From NCBI RefSeq assembly GCF_900302495.1, contig NZ_OMKW01000004.1:124001-188000 (forward strand): DNA of 64,000 nucleotides. The letters run 5' to 3'. How positions within the stretch are numbered: the first letter of the stretch is position 1; every line of letters begins with the position of its first letter. Made by a program: the position numbers and the translations under genes. The DNA comes from Pontivivens insulae. Lineage in GTDB: Bacteria > Pseudomonadota > Alphaproteobacteria > Rhodobacterales > Rhodobacteraceae. The notes under the pieces were generated by a model. That model made no database searches and was not told the origin of the DNA. It saw only the letters and a program-made list of their open reading frames with translations. Positions 46,867 through 55,924 of this stretch are shown one piece after another.

Positions 46867-47598
46867 TTGGCACGGTCCGCGAAAGCAGGATTCCAAGGCT
46901 TTCTCCTGCGCGTTGCGGGTTGGATTGTGCTGCAATATCTGAGACTTGTGTGGAAAACGGCACGACTTGTCGTGACGGATCACAGCGGCCTGCGGGCGGA
47001 TGCCGCCAACGCAAAGGTCGTCTATATCTGCCAACACGGACGGCTGTTGATCGTCACCGGCGACGCCCATTCCGGCATCCCGATCATTGGGATCGCGTCC
47101 CGCTCGGGCGATGGCGATTTTGCCCTGCAGTTCCTCGAGCCCTTCGGGTGCAAGGCAATCCGCGGATCATCAGGTGACCCGCGCAAGCCTGATAAGGACA
47201 AGGGCGGCCGGGCCGCATTGCGGGCTGCGCGGGACTATATGAAAAACAACGACAAAGCCGTTTTCGCATTGACGCCGGACGGCCCGAAAGGTCCGCGAGG
47301 GCGCTGTAAACCGGGGGCTGCTGTCATTGCGGCCTCGTCACAGACCCCGGTCATTGCGAGCGCGTTTTCTGCGCGCCACACCTTGCGGTTCAAGAGCTGG
47401 GATCACTTCATGATGCCGCTTCCTTTCTCACGCATACAGGTTGTCTGGTCCGCGCCACTGATGCCACCAGATCAGTCGGATCGGGAGGCGATTGGCCAGT
47501 TCAATCAGCAGATCGAAGAGCTTCTGATCGAAACAACGCGTGAGGCCGACAGGCTCGCCGGGCGCCCGGATCTATTTGAGCCAGCGGAGCCGGCATGA
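46867..47598 (+). CDS. DUF374 lysophospholipid acyltransferase-like protein
   Basis: A 243-residue protein with one N-terminal hydrophobic helix and an acyltransferase-like core: ICQHGRLLIV (HxxxxD-like site), AIRGSSGD, ALTPDGPKGPRG, a mark of DUF374 proteins. It is related to LpxL/LpxM-type enzymes and likely acts on lipid A or phospholipid. TTG 46867 is the probable start, 1 base after the DUF4170 stop; its stop overlaps waaA. Confidence 0.82.
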   Translation: MARSAKAGFQGFLLRVAGWIVLQYLRLVWKTARLVVTDHSGLRADAANAKVVYICQHGRLLIVTGDAHSGIPIIGIASRSGDGDFALQFLEPFGCKAIRGSSGDPRKPDKDKGGRAALRAARDYMKNNDKAVFALTPDGPKGPRGRCKPGAAVIAASSQTPVIASAFSARHTLRFKSWDHFMMPLPFSRIQVVWSAPLMPPDQSDREAIGQFNQQIEELLIETTREADRLAGRPDLFEPAEPA

Positions 47599-48878
47599 TC
47601 TCCCCCGTGCTCAGTCTCTATATGCTGGCGACCCGGCTTGCGGGACCGTTTGCTGAGCGCAAGCTGGATCGCCGGCTGAGCATCGGCAAAGAGGATGCGG
47701 CCCGCCTGCCAGAGCGGCTTGGCGCACCTGGGGCGGCGCGTCCAGACGGCCCGCTTGTCTGGTTTCACGCGGCGTCCGTGGGCGAGTCCCTTGCCGTATT
47801 GGATTTGATCCGCCGCGTGCGCGAAGGCTGGCCGCAGTTAAATGTGATGATCACAACCGGAACGGTCACATCTGCAGAGATGATGGCAAACCGTCTGCCT
47901 CAAGGTGTGATCCATCAATATGCGCCGCTTGATGTAAAAAGCTCCGTCGACCGGTTTCTTGCCCATTGGTCGCCTGACCTTGTGATCTGGACCGAGAGCG
48001 AACTCTGGCCCCGAATGTTGCGGACTCTTTCGCGTCGGGGGGTGCCGCTTGTTCTGCTGAATGCTCGCATGTCCGCACGGTCTTTTGCCCGCTGGCGATG
48101 GATTCGCGGGACTGCACGACGCATTCTGTGCTGTTTTTCGGACATCATGGTGCAGGATCAGGATACGCTGACACGCTTGCAACGACTGGGTGCGCCGCAA
48201 GAGCGTATGGTCCTGACCGGGACGTTGAAGGACAGCGCGGCACCGCTGCCGCATGATGAAGGCACCCGGAAATCCTATGCCCAACTTCTGGGCGGCAGAC
48301 CGGTCTGGGCGGCGGCTTCGACCCATCCGGGGGAAGAGAAACAGGTGGTTCTGGCGCATCAGGCCGCACGCCGTGCCTTGCCAGGACTTTTGCTGATCCT
48401 GGTTCCGCGCCATCCTGAGCGTGGCGCGGAGCTTGTTCGAGAGTTTCGCGGACAGGGGTGGAGTGTCGCGCATCACAGTGAAGGCGATCGCCCGGGCCCC
48501 GAAACCGGTATTCTGGTGGCCGATACGCTGGGGGAACTCGGGCTGTGGTATCGACTTGCGCCAGTCTCCTTTGTCGGCGGTTCGTTGACGGAGAATGGTG
48601 GCCACAACCCATACGAGCCCGCAGCCCTCGGCAGCGCAATCATTCATGGTCCGCATGTGGCCAACTTCCGCGACGCCTATAGTGCGCTCGGCCGTGTCGA
48701 CGGCGCGCGCGAGGTCAACAACCCTGATGAGTTGTCCCACGTCGTCACCGTGCTGATGCAACCCGATGCGGCCGCTCGCATGGCGACCGCGGCGTGGACC
48801 ATCGTTTCCGATGGGGCAGGCACGCTCGATGCTGTTTTGGAGCGGATGACCCCCCGTCTGGACGCATTGTCCAAATGA
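47595..48878 (+). CDS. waaA: 3-deoxy-D-manno-octulosonic acid (Kdo) transferase
   Basis: A 427-residue inner-membrane-associated glycosyltransferase that adds Kdo to lipid IVA. Family segments are WFHAASVGESLAVLDLI, TTGTVTSAEM, WTESELWPRML and the C-terminal FVGGSLTENGGHNPYEPAALG donor-binding site. It overlaps the acyltransferase and lpxK genes by 4 bases each (ATGA). Confidence 0.96.
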   Translation: MISPVLSLYMLATRLAGPFAERKLDRRLSIGKEDAARLPERLGAPGAARPDGPLVWFHAASVGESLAVLDLIRRVREGWPQLNVMITTGTVTSAEMMANRLPQGVIHQYAPLDVKSSVDRFLAHWSPDLVIWTESELWPRMLRTLSRRGVPLVLLNARMSARSFARWRWIRGTARRILCCFSDIMVQDQDTLTRLQRLGAPQERMVLTGTLKDSAAPLPHDEGTRKSYAQLLGGRPVWAAASTHPGEEKQVVLAHQAARRALPGLLLILVPRHPERGAELVREFRGQGWSVAHHSEGDRPGPETGILVADTLGELGLWYRLAPVSFVGGSLTENGGHNPYEPAALGSAIIHGPHVANFRDAYSALGRVDGAREVNNPDELSHVVTVLMQPDAAARMATAAWTIVSDGAGTLDAVLERMTPRLDALSK

Positions 48879-49855
48879 TGCGCACGCCGAAATTCTGGTC
48901 GCGCCCTCCGGGTTGGCAATCTTTCCTGCTGTCTCCGCTCGCCATGATCTGGGGCATTGGGGCTGCACGCCGTCAGCGCGAGGGTCAGCCCCGCAAGGCT
49001 GATTGCCCTGTCCTGTGTGTTGGTAATCTGACGGTTGGTGGTACGGGTAAAAGCCCAACAGTTATCTTGCTGGTCGAAAAGCTGCGCGCACTGGGTGCCT
49101 CGCCCGTCATTCTGAGCCGTGGGCATGGCGGGTCTGTTGACGGCCCGCACGTTGTGACGGAGGCGGACACCGCTGCCAAGGTGGGGGATGAGCCGGTGAT
49201 GTTGTCGGCCTTTGCGCCGGTCGTGGTCGCGCGTGACCGCGTTGACGGGGCGCGATGCGCCGTTGAGCAGGCCGGCGCTGACATCATCGTCATGGATGAC
49301 GGATTTCAGGATCCCTCGCTGCACAAGGATCTGTCGCTGCTCGTGGTCGATGGGCAGATCGGTTTTGGGAATGGGAAGCTGCTGCCCGCGGGCCCGTTGC
49401 GTGAGAAAGTGGCGGACGGGCTTGTGCGCGCGGATCTGGCCCTGTTGATCGGTGGGCAGGCTGGTCGCGCGGCGTTGGGCGCACTGCCCGTCTCAACGGG
49501 AACGGTGGCACCTCTTGCGACCGGGATGCCATGGAAAGGCCTTCGCGTGATCGCCTTTGCGGGGATCGGACGGCCCGAGAAATTCTTCGATACGCTGAAA
49601 GAATTGGGGGCTACGATCGTCAGAACCCACGCTTTCGCGGATCATGAGCCCTACAATTCGACGATCCTTGACCGCATGCGCGGGGATGCCAAAGTTGCAC
49701 GGGCGCAGCTAGTCACGACTGAAAAAGATGCCGCACGTCTGCCGCGCGGTTTTCTCAAATTCGTCCTTCCGGTGCCGGTCCGGCTGACGCTTGAGGATGG
49801 GGCGGCGCTGGACGCCGCCCTCACCGAACTTGTGGGCCAGATCACTCCGCAGTGA
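48875..49855 (+). CDS. lpxK: Tetraacyldisaccharide 4'-kinase
   Basis: A 326-residue lipid A kinase that phosphorylates the 4' position of the disaccharide. Walker A is NLTVGGTGKSPTV, followed by SRGHGG, DEPVMLS and the MDDGFQDPSL segment, whose Asp-Asp is catalytic. One N-terminal hydrophobic region fits membrane association. ATG 48875 overlaps waaA; the 3' end overlaps the cytochrome P460 gene by 14 bases. Confidence 0.96.
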   Translation: MMRTPKFWSRPPGWQSFLLSPLAMIWGIGAARRQREGQPRKADCPVLCVGNLTVGGTGKSPTVILLVEKLRALGASPVILSRGHGGSVDGPHVVTEADTAAKVGDEPVMLSAFAPVVVARDRVDGARCAVEQAGADIIVMDDGFQDPSLHKDLSLLVVDGQIGFGNGKLLPAGPLREKVADGLVRADLALLIGGQAGRAALGALPVSTGTVAPLATGMPWKGLRVIAFAGIGRPEKFFDTLKELGATIVRTHAFADHEPYNSTILDRMRGDAKVARAQLVTTEKDAARLPRGFLKFVLPVPVRLTLEDGAALDAALTELVGQITPQ

Positions 49856-50420
49856 TGCGGACTTCTTCCAATGGGTAGCCCAGATTGTCCTGGTCGGAAT
49901 AGGCAACGTGGCAGTCGTGGCAGAAGGCCTGACTGATGCCCATCGCATTGCCGTTCGGCTGAACAGCGGAATAGACCCAATTGTCATATTCGTCTGCCGT
50001 GCCTTCGGCGACTTTCTCCATGATGAAGAGCGGTCCACGGCGCAGCCCACCATCGTCGTTGAAGCGGAAGCTCTCCTTAGCCAGGATCGAGCCTACGGGC
50101 ATAACGACGCCTTCGAATGCGTATTCCATATAGGTCCCTGCGCCGATCTCATTGGCAAAGGTCATCAGGAAACGCTCCCCATGCGGGCCGGCAAGGCCCG
50201 GGCGCGTCGCTGTGGGCACCCAGTCCCGATAGACTGCGGCAACCGGGTTGTCGCCATTCTGGTATCCGGCAACCAGCGCACCCTCCAGGCATTCGTAGAC
50301 TGCGGTGACTTCCTCACCGGTCAGATCCCAGGGGTCCTTGTCGATGGAACAGTCCTGCGCTGCAGCAGCCCCTGCGGAAAGAAGGAATGCTGCGATTGCT
50401 GTTGTCGTGGTGCGGGTCAT
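49842..50420 (-). CDS. Exported cytochrome P460-family protein
   Basis: The 192-residue precursor has a signal peptide (TTTTAIAAFLLSAGAAAAQD). The mature part has AKESFRFNDDGGLRRGPLF and the haem c site FCHDCHVAY near the C terminus, the layout of cytochrome P460 proteins, which handle hydroxylamine or nitric oxide in known members. ATG 50420 precedes the signal peptide. It converges on lpxK. The substrate and the haem crosslink lysine are not verified. Confidence 0.85.
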   Translation of the reverse strand: MTRTTTTAIAAFLLSAGAAAAQDCSIDKDPWDLTGEEVTAVYECLEGALVAGYQNGDNPVAAVYRDWVPTATRPGLAGPHGERFLMTFANEIGAGTYMEYAFEGVVMPVGSILAKESFRFNDDGGLRRGPLFIMEKVAEGTADEYDNWVYSAVQPNGNAMGISQAFCHDCHVAYSDQDNLGYPLEEVRITAE

Positions 50421-50522
50421 GCGTTTTGTCCTTGCGCTCGTCACGGGATAAGATGCGGTAGACTGTCGCATCATATCCCGCTCGCAAGAAACTCATATCC
50501 GTACACGGATGCGTGAGCGCCC

Positions 50523-51101
50523 CTAGCGCAGGGCAGGCAGGTCCACGATCAGATCGTCGATGTCACCGCCCCGCTGGTCGAGCCAGCGCCCCACTGCCGC
50601 ACGCTCTGACGCGAGGAGGGAGACGCCTTCGGCCACGATATCGACGAGCCGGTCTTCGCCGGAGCGGTCGGAGAACTGCCATTCGACCCGCACTGGTGGG
50701 CCGGACGGGACGTTCACCCGCGTTTCCACAACAATGCCACGGCGGCCAAGATCACGCGCATTCAGCACGTCGATGCTGCTGCCCTCGTAATCTTCGAACT
50801 GTGAGCCGTACTTGCCAGCCACATATTCTGAGAACGCGGTTTGAAACGCGGCGCGCTGCGCCTCGCTCGCCCCACGCCAAGGCGCGCCGAGCACATAGCG
50901 CGAGATGGCATCCATGTCCGCATAGCGGTCCATCAGGTTCAAAAAGACCTCCGGATCACCGGCAGCGGCCACAACCTCGGTCTGCACTTCTTCGACGATA
51001 GAGCGCGTCAACGCCTCCGCCTCGGTCGTGGTCAGCGCGGTTGCTTGAACTGGGGTGAGTAGAACGGAAATCAGCGCGACGGGGGCAATCTTGCGCAGCA
51101 T
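50523..51101 (-). CDS. mlaC: MlaC-type phospholipid-binding ABC transport protein
   Basis: The 192-residue precursor has a signal peptide (MLRKIAPVALISVLLTPVQATAL). Its body follows the Ttg2D/MlaC pattern: YADMDAISRYVLGAPWRGASEAQRAAFQTAFSEYVAGKYGSQFEDYEG and a C-terminal VEWQFSDRSGEDRLVDIVAEGVSL. It ferries phospholipid between MlaA and the inner-membrane complex. It lies 11 bases downstream of mlaA. Confidence 0.93.
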   Translation of the reverse strand: MLRKIAPVALISVLLTPVQATALTTTEAEALTRSIVEEVQTEVVAAAGDPEVFLNLMDRYADMDAISRYVLGAPWRGASEAQRAAFQTAFSEYVAGKYGSQFEDYEGSSIDVLNARDLGRRGIVVETRVNVPSGPPVRVEWQFSDRSGEDRLVDIVAEGVSLLASERAAVGRWLDQRGGDIDDLIVDLPALR

Positions 51102-51112
51102 ATCGGGGGTCC

Positions 51113-51847
51113 TCAGTTTTCGTCGTAGAGATCAATGAACCCGTCATCGCGGGCTTCGGTTCCGCCCAACTGGGCGCGACGGTTCTGGATGTAGGTGTCG
51201 CGCAGGGCGGCGTAGCTGTCCTCGGTCTGATAGAGCAGACGGTCGATGACCGCGCGCTGCTCATCCCGCGTGGACAGTATGGTGATGCCCGTCGCAGCGA
51301 GGCGCGCCTCACCGGTATCCGGCTCCTCACCCGCGTTCAGCGGATCGCTTAGAGCGTCAATGACGGCGCCCGCGTGACTGCGCACGGTGCCCGGCCCTAG
51401 CAGGGGCAATTCCAGATAGGCGCCTTCGCCCGCCCCCCACAGCGCGAGCGTCTGGCCGAAATCGGCCTCCTCGCGGTCGAGCCCGGCTTCGGTTGCAATG
51501 TCGAGCAGACCACCCACGCCGAGGGTGCTGTTCAACGCGAAGCGGCCGAAATTGCTCATGAAGCCTTCCACGTCGGCTTGCAGCGCGTTGTTCACCATGT
51601 CCGAGGGCAGGGCGAGGTTGCCCGCGAAATTTTCGAGCCCAGTCTCAACCGGCGAAGGCAAAGCCCCAAAAGCATGGGCGAGCGGTGAGATGACAACCGT
51701 GTCGACGCCGCGGTTGATGTGGTGACTGACGCGGTTCACGCCCTCTAGCGGATCGGCCACAAGCGCGGTTTCGTTCTGTGCAGGCGCACAGGCCACAAGG
51801 GGCAGGATCAGTGTGAGGGCGATAGGGGCTTTCGCAATTCTCGACAT
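51113..51847 (-). CDS. mlaA: MlaA (VacJ) outer-membrane lipoprotein
   Basis: A 244-residue lipoprotein with lipobox LILPLVAC. The segment DPLEGVNRVSHHINRGVDTVVISPLAHAFGALPSPVETGLENFAGNL and FGQTLALWGAGEGAYLELPLLGPGTVRSHAG are standard for VacJ/MlaA, which extracts surface-exposed phospholipid next to porins. It is first of the mlaA-mlaC pair. The 192-base gap to the type I secretion gene (51848-52039) shows no feature I can support. Confidence 0.94.
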   Translation of the reverse strand: MSRIAKAPIALTLILPLVACAPAQNETALVADPLEGVNRVSHHINRGVDTVVISPLAHAFGALPSPVETGLENFAGNLALPSDMVNNALQADVEGFMSNFGRFALNSTLGVGGLLDIATEAGLDREEADFGQTLALWGAGEGAYLELPLLGPGTVRSHAGAVIDALSDPLNAGEEPDTGEARLAATGITILSTRDEQRAVIDRLLYQTEDSYAALRDTYIQNRRAQLGGTEARDDGFIDLYDEN

Positions 51848-52039
51848 GGGGGCTCTTTCGGTAGTGTCGTTGTGACCTCATGTAATGCGCGCCGTACGCG
51901 ACGCCACGCTTTGCAGTGAGTCTTTCTCAATGATACTCTTGTTTATACAGGTTTAAGAGTGCGAAAGCCTACACTCCGACACAATTGCGTGCGAACAGCA
52001 CGTAAACATCTGAGACGTTGAGCGAGCAGGATCATCGGC

Positions 52040-54070
52040 ATGGCCGCAAAACCCCCAAACGGACGCAGCGAACTGCGCGCGGTTCTGCGGAAAAGCCGCG
52101 TTCTTTTCTGGACGGTCGCGCTGTTCAGCATCTTTTCGAATCTGCTGGTTCTGACAGGGCCAATCTTCATGTTGCAGGTCTATGATCGGGTGTTGTCGAG
52201 CCGGTCCGAGGCGACCTTGGTGGCGCTTTTTGCCCTTGTTGCAATGCTTTATGCAATTATGGGCATTCTGGACTATGCCCGTGGCCGAATCCTGGCGCGG
52301 GTCGGGGCACGCTTTCAATCGATGCTGGACGAGCGGGTCTTTGACGCGTTGTTGCGGCGATCCGTCGACCCGGCCTTCCGCAATCGACCCGCCACACATT
52401 TGCGCGATCTGGAATCGATCCAGCGGTTGCTGTCTTCTCCGGCGCTGCTGGCGATCAACGACCTGCCGTGGACGCCGATCTTTATCTTCGCGATCTTTCT
52501 GTTCCATCCGCTGATGGGATGGCTGGCGGTCGTGGGGGGATCGATTCTCATCATCGTCACCGTGCTCAATCAGCTGATGTCCAAATCCAAGCAGTTGAAA
52601 GGATTGCAGGCCACCGCAGCGGCAGAGAATTTTGCGGAAGCGGTGCGCCGCGATGCGGAGGTGGTGCAAAGCCTCGGCATGCGCCAATCGGTGCTGGCCC
52701 GGTGGCGTCAGCAACGCGACACCGCGCTCGATGAATCGATGGGTGCGGCGGACGTTTCGGGCACGTTCACCACATTCTCAAAGACGTTCCGGCTGTTCCT
52801 TCAATCGGGCATGCTGGCGCTTGCGGCCTATCTGGTGCTGCAAGGACTGCTGACGCCGGGTGCGATGATCGCAGGCTCAATCCTGATGGGACGGGCGCTT
52901 GCCCCCGTCGAACAGTCGATTGCCCAATGGTCGCTGGTGCAGCGTGCGCGGCAGGGTTGGCTCTCGCTTGCCGAACTGCTGGAGCGCACGCCTGAAGAAG
53001 AGGAAAAGACAGAGCTTCCCCGACCGAAGGCCCGGCTTGATGTGAAGGGGATCATAGCGGCCCCACCAGGTGAGCAGGTCCCCACCCTGAAATCCGTCAG
53101 CTTCCACATTGAACCCGGAATCGCCCTGGGTGTGATCGGTGCCAGTGCCAGCGGTAAGAGCACGTTGGCGCGCGTCATCACAGGCATCTGGCCGCCCGCA
53201 CAGGGCAAGGTCCGCCTCGACGGTGCGGCGATTGATCAATACGAAACAGAGGTTCTGGGCCAGCATATCGGTTATCTGCCGCAGGACGTTAACCTCTTCG
53301 ATGCCTCCGTTGCCGACAATGTCGCCCGGCTCAGCGCCCAACCCGACCCCGCAAAGGTTGTGGCGGCTGCCAAAAAGGCGGGTGCGCATGAAATGATCCT
53401 GAAACTGCCCGATGGCTATGACACGGTCATTCAGGGCGGCGGCGGACGCCTCTCGGGTGGTCAGCGTCAACGGCTGGGGCTGGCACGTGCCCTTTATGGC
53501 GATCCGGTCATTCTGGTGCTGGATGAACCGAACGCCAATCTGGATGTCGAAGGCTCAAACGCACTGAACGCAGCGGTCGAGCAGATGAAGAAAAACGGCG
53601 GCTCGGTCATCATCATGGCGCACCGGCCTGCGGCGATTGCACGGTGTGAGATGTTGCTGTTGCTCGATCAGGGCCAGGTCAAGGACTTCGGCCCACGTGA
53701 CGATGTCCTGAAGAAAAATCTCAAGAACTACGATCAGGTCGCTGGTGGTCTGAAGGCCCCAGCCGAGGGGGCGGCGCTGCCAGCACAGGGCGCAGCCCCC
53801 GCCATCGCCGCGAAACCGCAGGATCAAAGACCCGCGCCACGCCCCGACGCACAACCTGCGGAACCCGCGCGGCGTGTGGTGCCGATGACGGCAACCAAAC
53901 CTGGAAGTGGCAAGACAACCAGTCAGGCCATGACCCCTGTGGCGGCAAGCAGTGCTCCGGGCGTGGCGGCAAAGGCGACGGCTGGCACGCGACCGGCTGC
54001 GCCTTCCAAACCGGCCGAGCCCCCCGTTGCAAAGAGTGACGATCCGAAGACAAGTGAGCGTAAGTCATGA
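52040..54070 (+). CDS. Type I secretion permease/ATPase (PrtD type) with Pro/Ala-rich tail
   Basis: The 676-residue ABC exporter half has six membrane helices without an N-terminal peptidase domain, then an NBD: Walker A GASASGKST (about 367), signature LSGGQRQR (about 472) and ILVLDEPNANLD. The last ~105 residues form a low-complexity Pro/Ala/Lys tail (QDQRPAPRPDAQPAEPARR and similar) not needed in PrtD relatives. It overlaps the MFP gene by 4 bases. No RTX or other substrate is encoded nearby. Confidence 0.92.
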   Translation: MAAKPPNGRSELRAVLRKSRVLFWTVALFSIFSNLLVLTGPIFMLQVYDRVLSSRSEATLVALFALVAMLYAIMGILDYARGRILARVGARFQSMLDERVFDALLRRSVDPAFRNRPATHLRDLESIQRLLSSPALLAINDLPWTPIFIFAIFLFHPLMGWLAVVGGSILIIVTVLNQLMSKSKQLKGLQATAAAENFAEAVRRDAEVVQSLGMRQSVLARWRQQRDTALDESMGAADVSGTFTTFSKTFRLFLQSGMLALAAYLVLQGLLTPGAMIAGSILMGRALAPVEQSIAQWSLVQRARQGWLSLAELLERTPEEEEKTELPRPKARLDVKGIIAAPPGEQVPTLKSVSFHIEPGIALGVIGASASGKSTLARVITGIWPPAQGKVRLDGAAIDQYETEVLGQHIGYLPQDVNLFDASVADNVARLSAQPDPAKVVAAAKKAGAHEMILKLPDGYDTVIQGGGGRLSGGQRQRLGLARALYGDPVILVLDEPNANLDVEGSNALNAAVEQMKKNGGSVIIMAHRPAAIARCEMLLLLDQGQVKDFGPRDDVLKKNLKNYDQVAGGLKAPAEGAALPAQGAAPAIAAKPQDQRPAPRPDAQPAEPARRVVPMTATKPGSGKTTSQAMTPVAASSAPGVAAKATAGTRPAAPSKPAEPPVAKSDDPKTSERKS

Positions 54071-55368
54071 GTGAGCCAACAAAATGGAAAGCGGGACGTC
54101 CGATCCTGCTGGGTCTCGTGGCGCTGATCTGCCTTGTCGGCGGGCTGGGCTATTGGTCGGTTGCGACCAATATTTCAGGCGCCGTGATCGCATCGGGCCA
54201 GTTGGAGGTCGAATCCAACCGTCAGGTCGTACAGCATCTCGAAGGTGGGATGGTCGGGGCGATTTATGCGGATGACGGTGACTTTGTTGAGGCCGGCGCG
54301 GTTCTGATGCGCCTCGACGATACGATCCTGCGGTCGGAACTGACGATCATCGAAAGCCAGTATTACGAGCTGATCGCGCGCCGTGGCCGTCTGCGGGCGG
54401 AGAGCGAGGGGGAGAGCCAGATCCGCTTTGAGACTGAGCTGCTGATGCTCGCTCAGGAATATGACGAGATCGCTGAATTGATCGGGGGTCAGATCAGCCT
54501 GTTCAACGCACGTGCGCAAAGCATTGCGCAGCAGACCAATCAATTGCAGGAACGACAGACCCAGATTGAGGAGCTGATTGTCGGGCGCGAGGCACAGCTT
54601 GATGCGCTTAGCCGTCAGCGGGAATTGATCGCTTTGGAACTTGTCGATCAGCAAAGCCTGCTGGATCGCGGTCTGGCGCAGGCCTCTCGCGTGTTGGCCT
54701 TGCAGCGCGAAGAGGCGCAGCTTGAGGGGCAGGTGGGTGAGTTGACGGCGTCGATTGCGGAAAGCCGGGGGCGCATCGCAGAGCTTGAGATTGAGATCAT
54801 CCGCCTGTCGTCGACGCGTCAGGAAGAAGCGATCACCGAATTGCGCGATCTCACCGCGCGTGAGGCAGAATTGCGGGAGCGGCGCCTTTCCGTGCTCGAC
54901 ACCATGGCGCGGCTGGAAATCCGTGCGCCGATGACCGGCCGGGTCTTTGGGCGCACAGTGCATGCCGTGAACTCTGTCATTCGTGCGGCGGAACCTGTGA
55001 TGTTCATCGTGCCGGAAGACAGCCCGCTGGTCATAACCAGCCGGATCGAGACGATCAACATCGATCAGGTGACAGTCGGACAAGAGGCAGCGCTGCGCTT
55101 TTCTGCCTTTGACCAGCGCACGACACCGGAACTTTATGGTGTGGTGACGAATGTGTCTGCGGACGTGATCCTGGATGAGGCGACGGGGGCCCCTTACTAT
55201 GAGGCGGAAATCCTGCCTTATGATGGGGAGATCGATAAGCTTGCCGGATTGGCGCTGGTGCCCGGCATGCCGGTGGATGCGTTCATCCAAACCGGCGAGC
55301 GAAGCCCGCTTACCTTCCTCACCAAACCGTTTACCGACTATTTCACACGCGCTTTCCGCGAGACCTGA
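54067..55368 (+). CDS. HlyD-family type I secretion membrane-fusion protein
   Basis: A 433-residue adaptor: an N-terminal membrane helix, lipoyl half SGQLEVESNRQVVQHLEGGMV, long coiled coil (about 85-275, many ELxxL repeats), second lipoyl half APMTGRVFGRTVHAVNSVI and a C-terminal beta domain. It would link the ATPase to TolC. It starts inside the ATPase stop (ATGA). TolC is not in the window. Confidence 0.94.
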   Translation: MSEPTKWKAGRPILLGLVALICLVGGLGYWSVATNISGAVIASGQLEVESNRQVVQHLEGGMVGAIYADDGDFVEAGAVLMRLDDTILRSELTIIESQYYELIARRGRLRAESEGESQIRFETELLMLAQEYDEIAELIGGQISLFNARAQSIAQQTNQLQERQTQIEELIVGREAQLDALSRQRELIALELVDQQSLLDRGLAQASRVLALQREEAQLEGQVGELTASIAESRGRIAELEIEIIRLSSTRQEEAITELRDLTAREAELRERRLSVLDTMARLEIRAPMTGRVFGRTVHAVNSVIRAAEPVMFIVPEDSPLVITSRIETINIDQVTVGQEAALRFSAFDQRTTPELYGVVTNVSADVILDEATGAPYYEAEILPYDGEIDKLAGLALVPGMPVDAFIQTGERSPLTFLTKPFTDYFTRAFRET

Positions 55369-55380
55369 TCGGGTACAATT

Positions 55381-55398
55381 CAGCCCCTTCTGGGGCTG
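55381..55398. terminator. Hairpin downstream of the type I secretion genes
   Basis: CAGCCCC (55381-55387) pairs with GGGGCTG (55392-55398) across TTCT. No strong U run follows, so termination may be partial; RidA starts 58 bases on. Confidence 0.45.
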
Positions 55399-55456
55399 GA
55401 CCGTCCGCGGGCGGGGCCATACGCTTCGCACAATTCAGTTGTGGAGAGGATGACCC

Positions 55457-55924
55457 ATGCCCGGAACAATCGACGCGCGGCTTGCAGAACTTGAGATCAC
55501 ATTGCCCGAGGCACGCGCGCCCGCGGCCAATTACGTGCCCTTCGTGCGGACGGGAAACCTGCTCTATGTCTCCGGCCAGATTCCGGCGAATGAAGATGGC
55601 TCCCTGATCCTTGGCAAGCTGGGGGACGGGATGAGCATCGAGGATGCGCAGGGCGCGGCCCGGCGCTGCGGCCTCTTCCTGATCGCGCAGGCCAAAGCCG
55701 CCTGTGACGGCGACCTCGACAAGGTATCGCGTGTCGTGAAGCTGAACGGCTTCGTCAATTGCACCGGCGATTTTGCAGACCACCCCAAGGTCGTGAACGG
55801 CGCGTCCGACCTGATGGTTGAGGTGTTTGGGGAGCAGGGCCGCCATGCGCGCGCGGCTGTCGGCTCATCTTCCCTCCCGCTGAGTGTGGCGGTTGAGGTT
55901 GAGGCGGTGTTTGAGCTGGCCTGA
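55457..55924 (+). CDS. RidA/YjgF family protein
   Basis: A 155-residue trimeric enzyme of the RidA group, which destroys reactive enamine/imine intermediates. Signature stretches are GNLLYVSGQIPAN, VVKLNGFVNCTGDFADHPKVVNGASDLMVEVFG and the final SLPLSVAVEVEAVFEL. The TGA overlaps the GDPD gene (TGATG). A Shine-Dalgarno GAGAGGATG lies upstream. Confidence 0.93.
   Translation: MPGTIDARLAELEITLPEARAPAANYVPFVRTGNLLYVSGQIPANEDGSLILGKLGDGMSIEDAQGAARRCGLFLIAQAKAACDGDLDKVSRVVKLNGFVNCTGDFADHPKVVNGASDLMVEVFGEQGRHARAAVGSSSLPLSVAVEVEAVFELA

Noticed and set aside
54175-55431. A 418-codon minus-strand open frame opposite the HlyD-type gene
   Set aside because: The plus-strand frame has the lipoyl, coiled-coil and membrane features of an MFP; the antisense frame has none.
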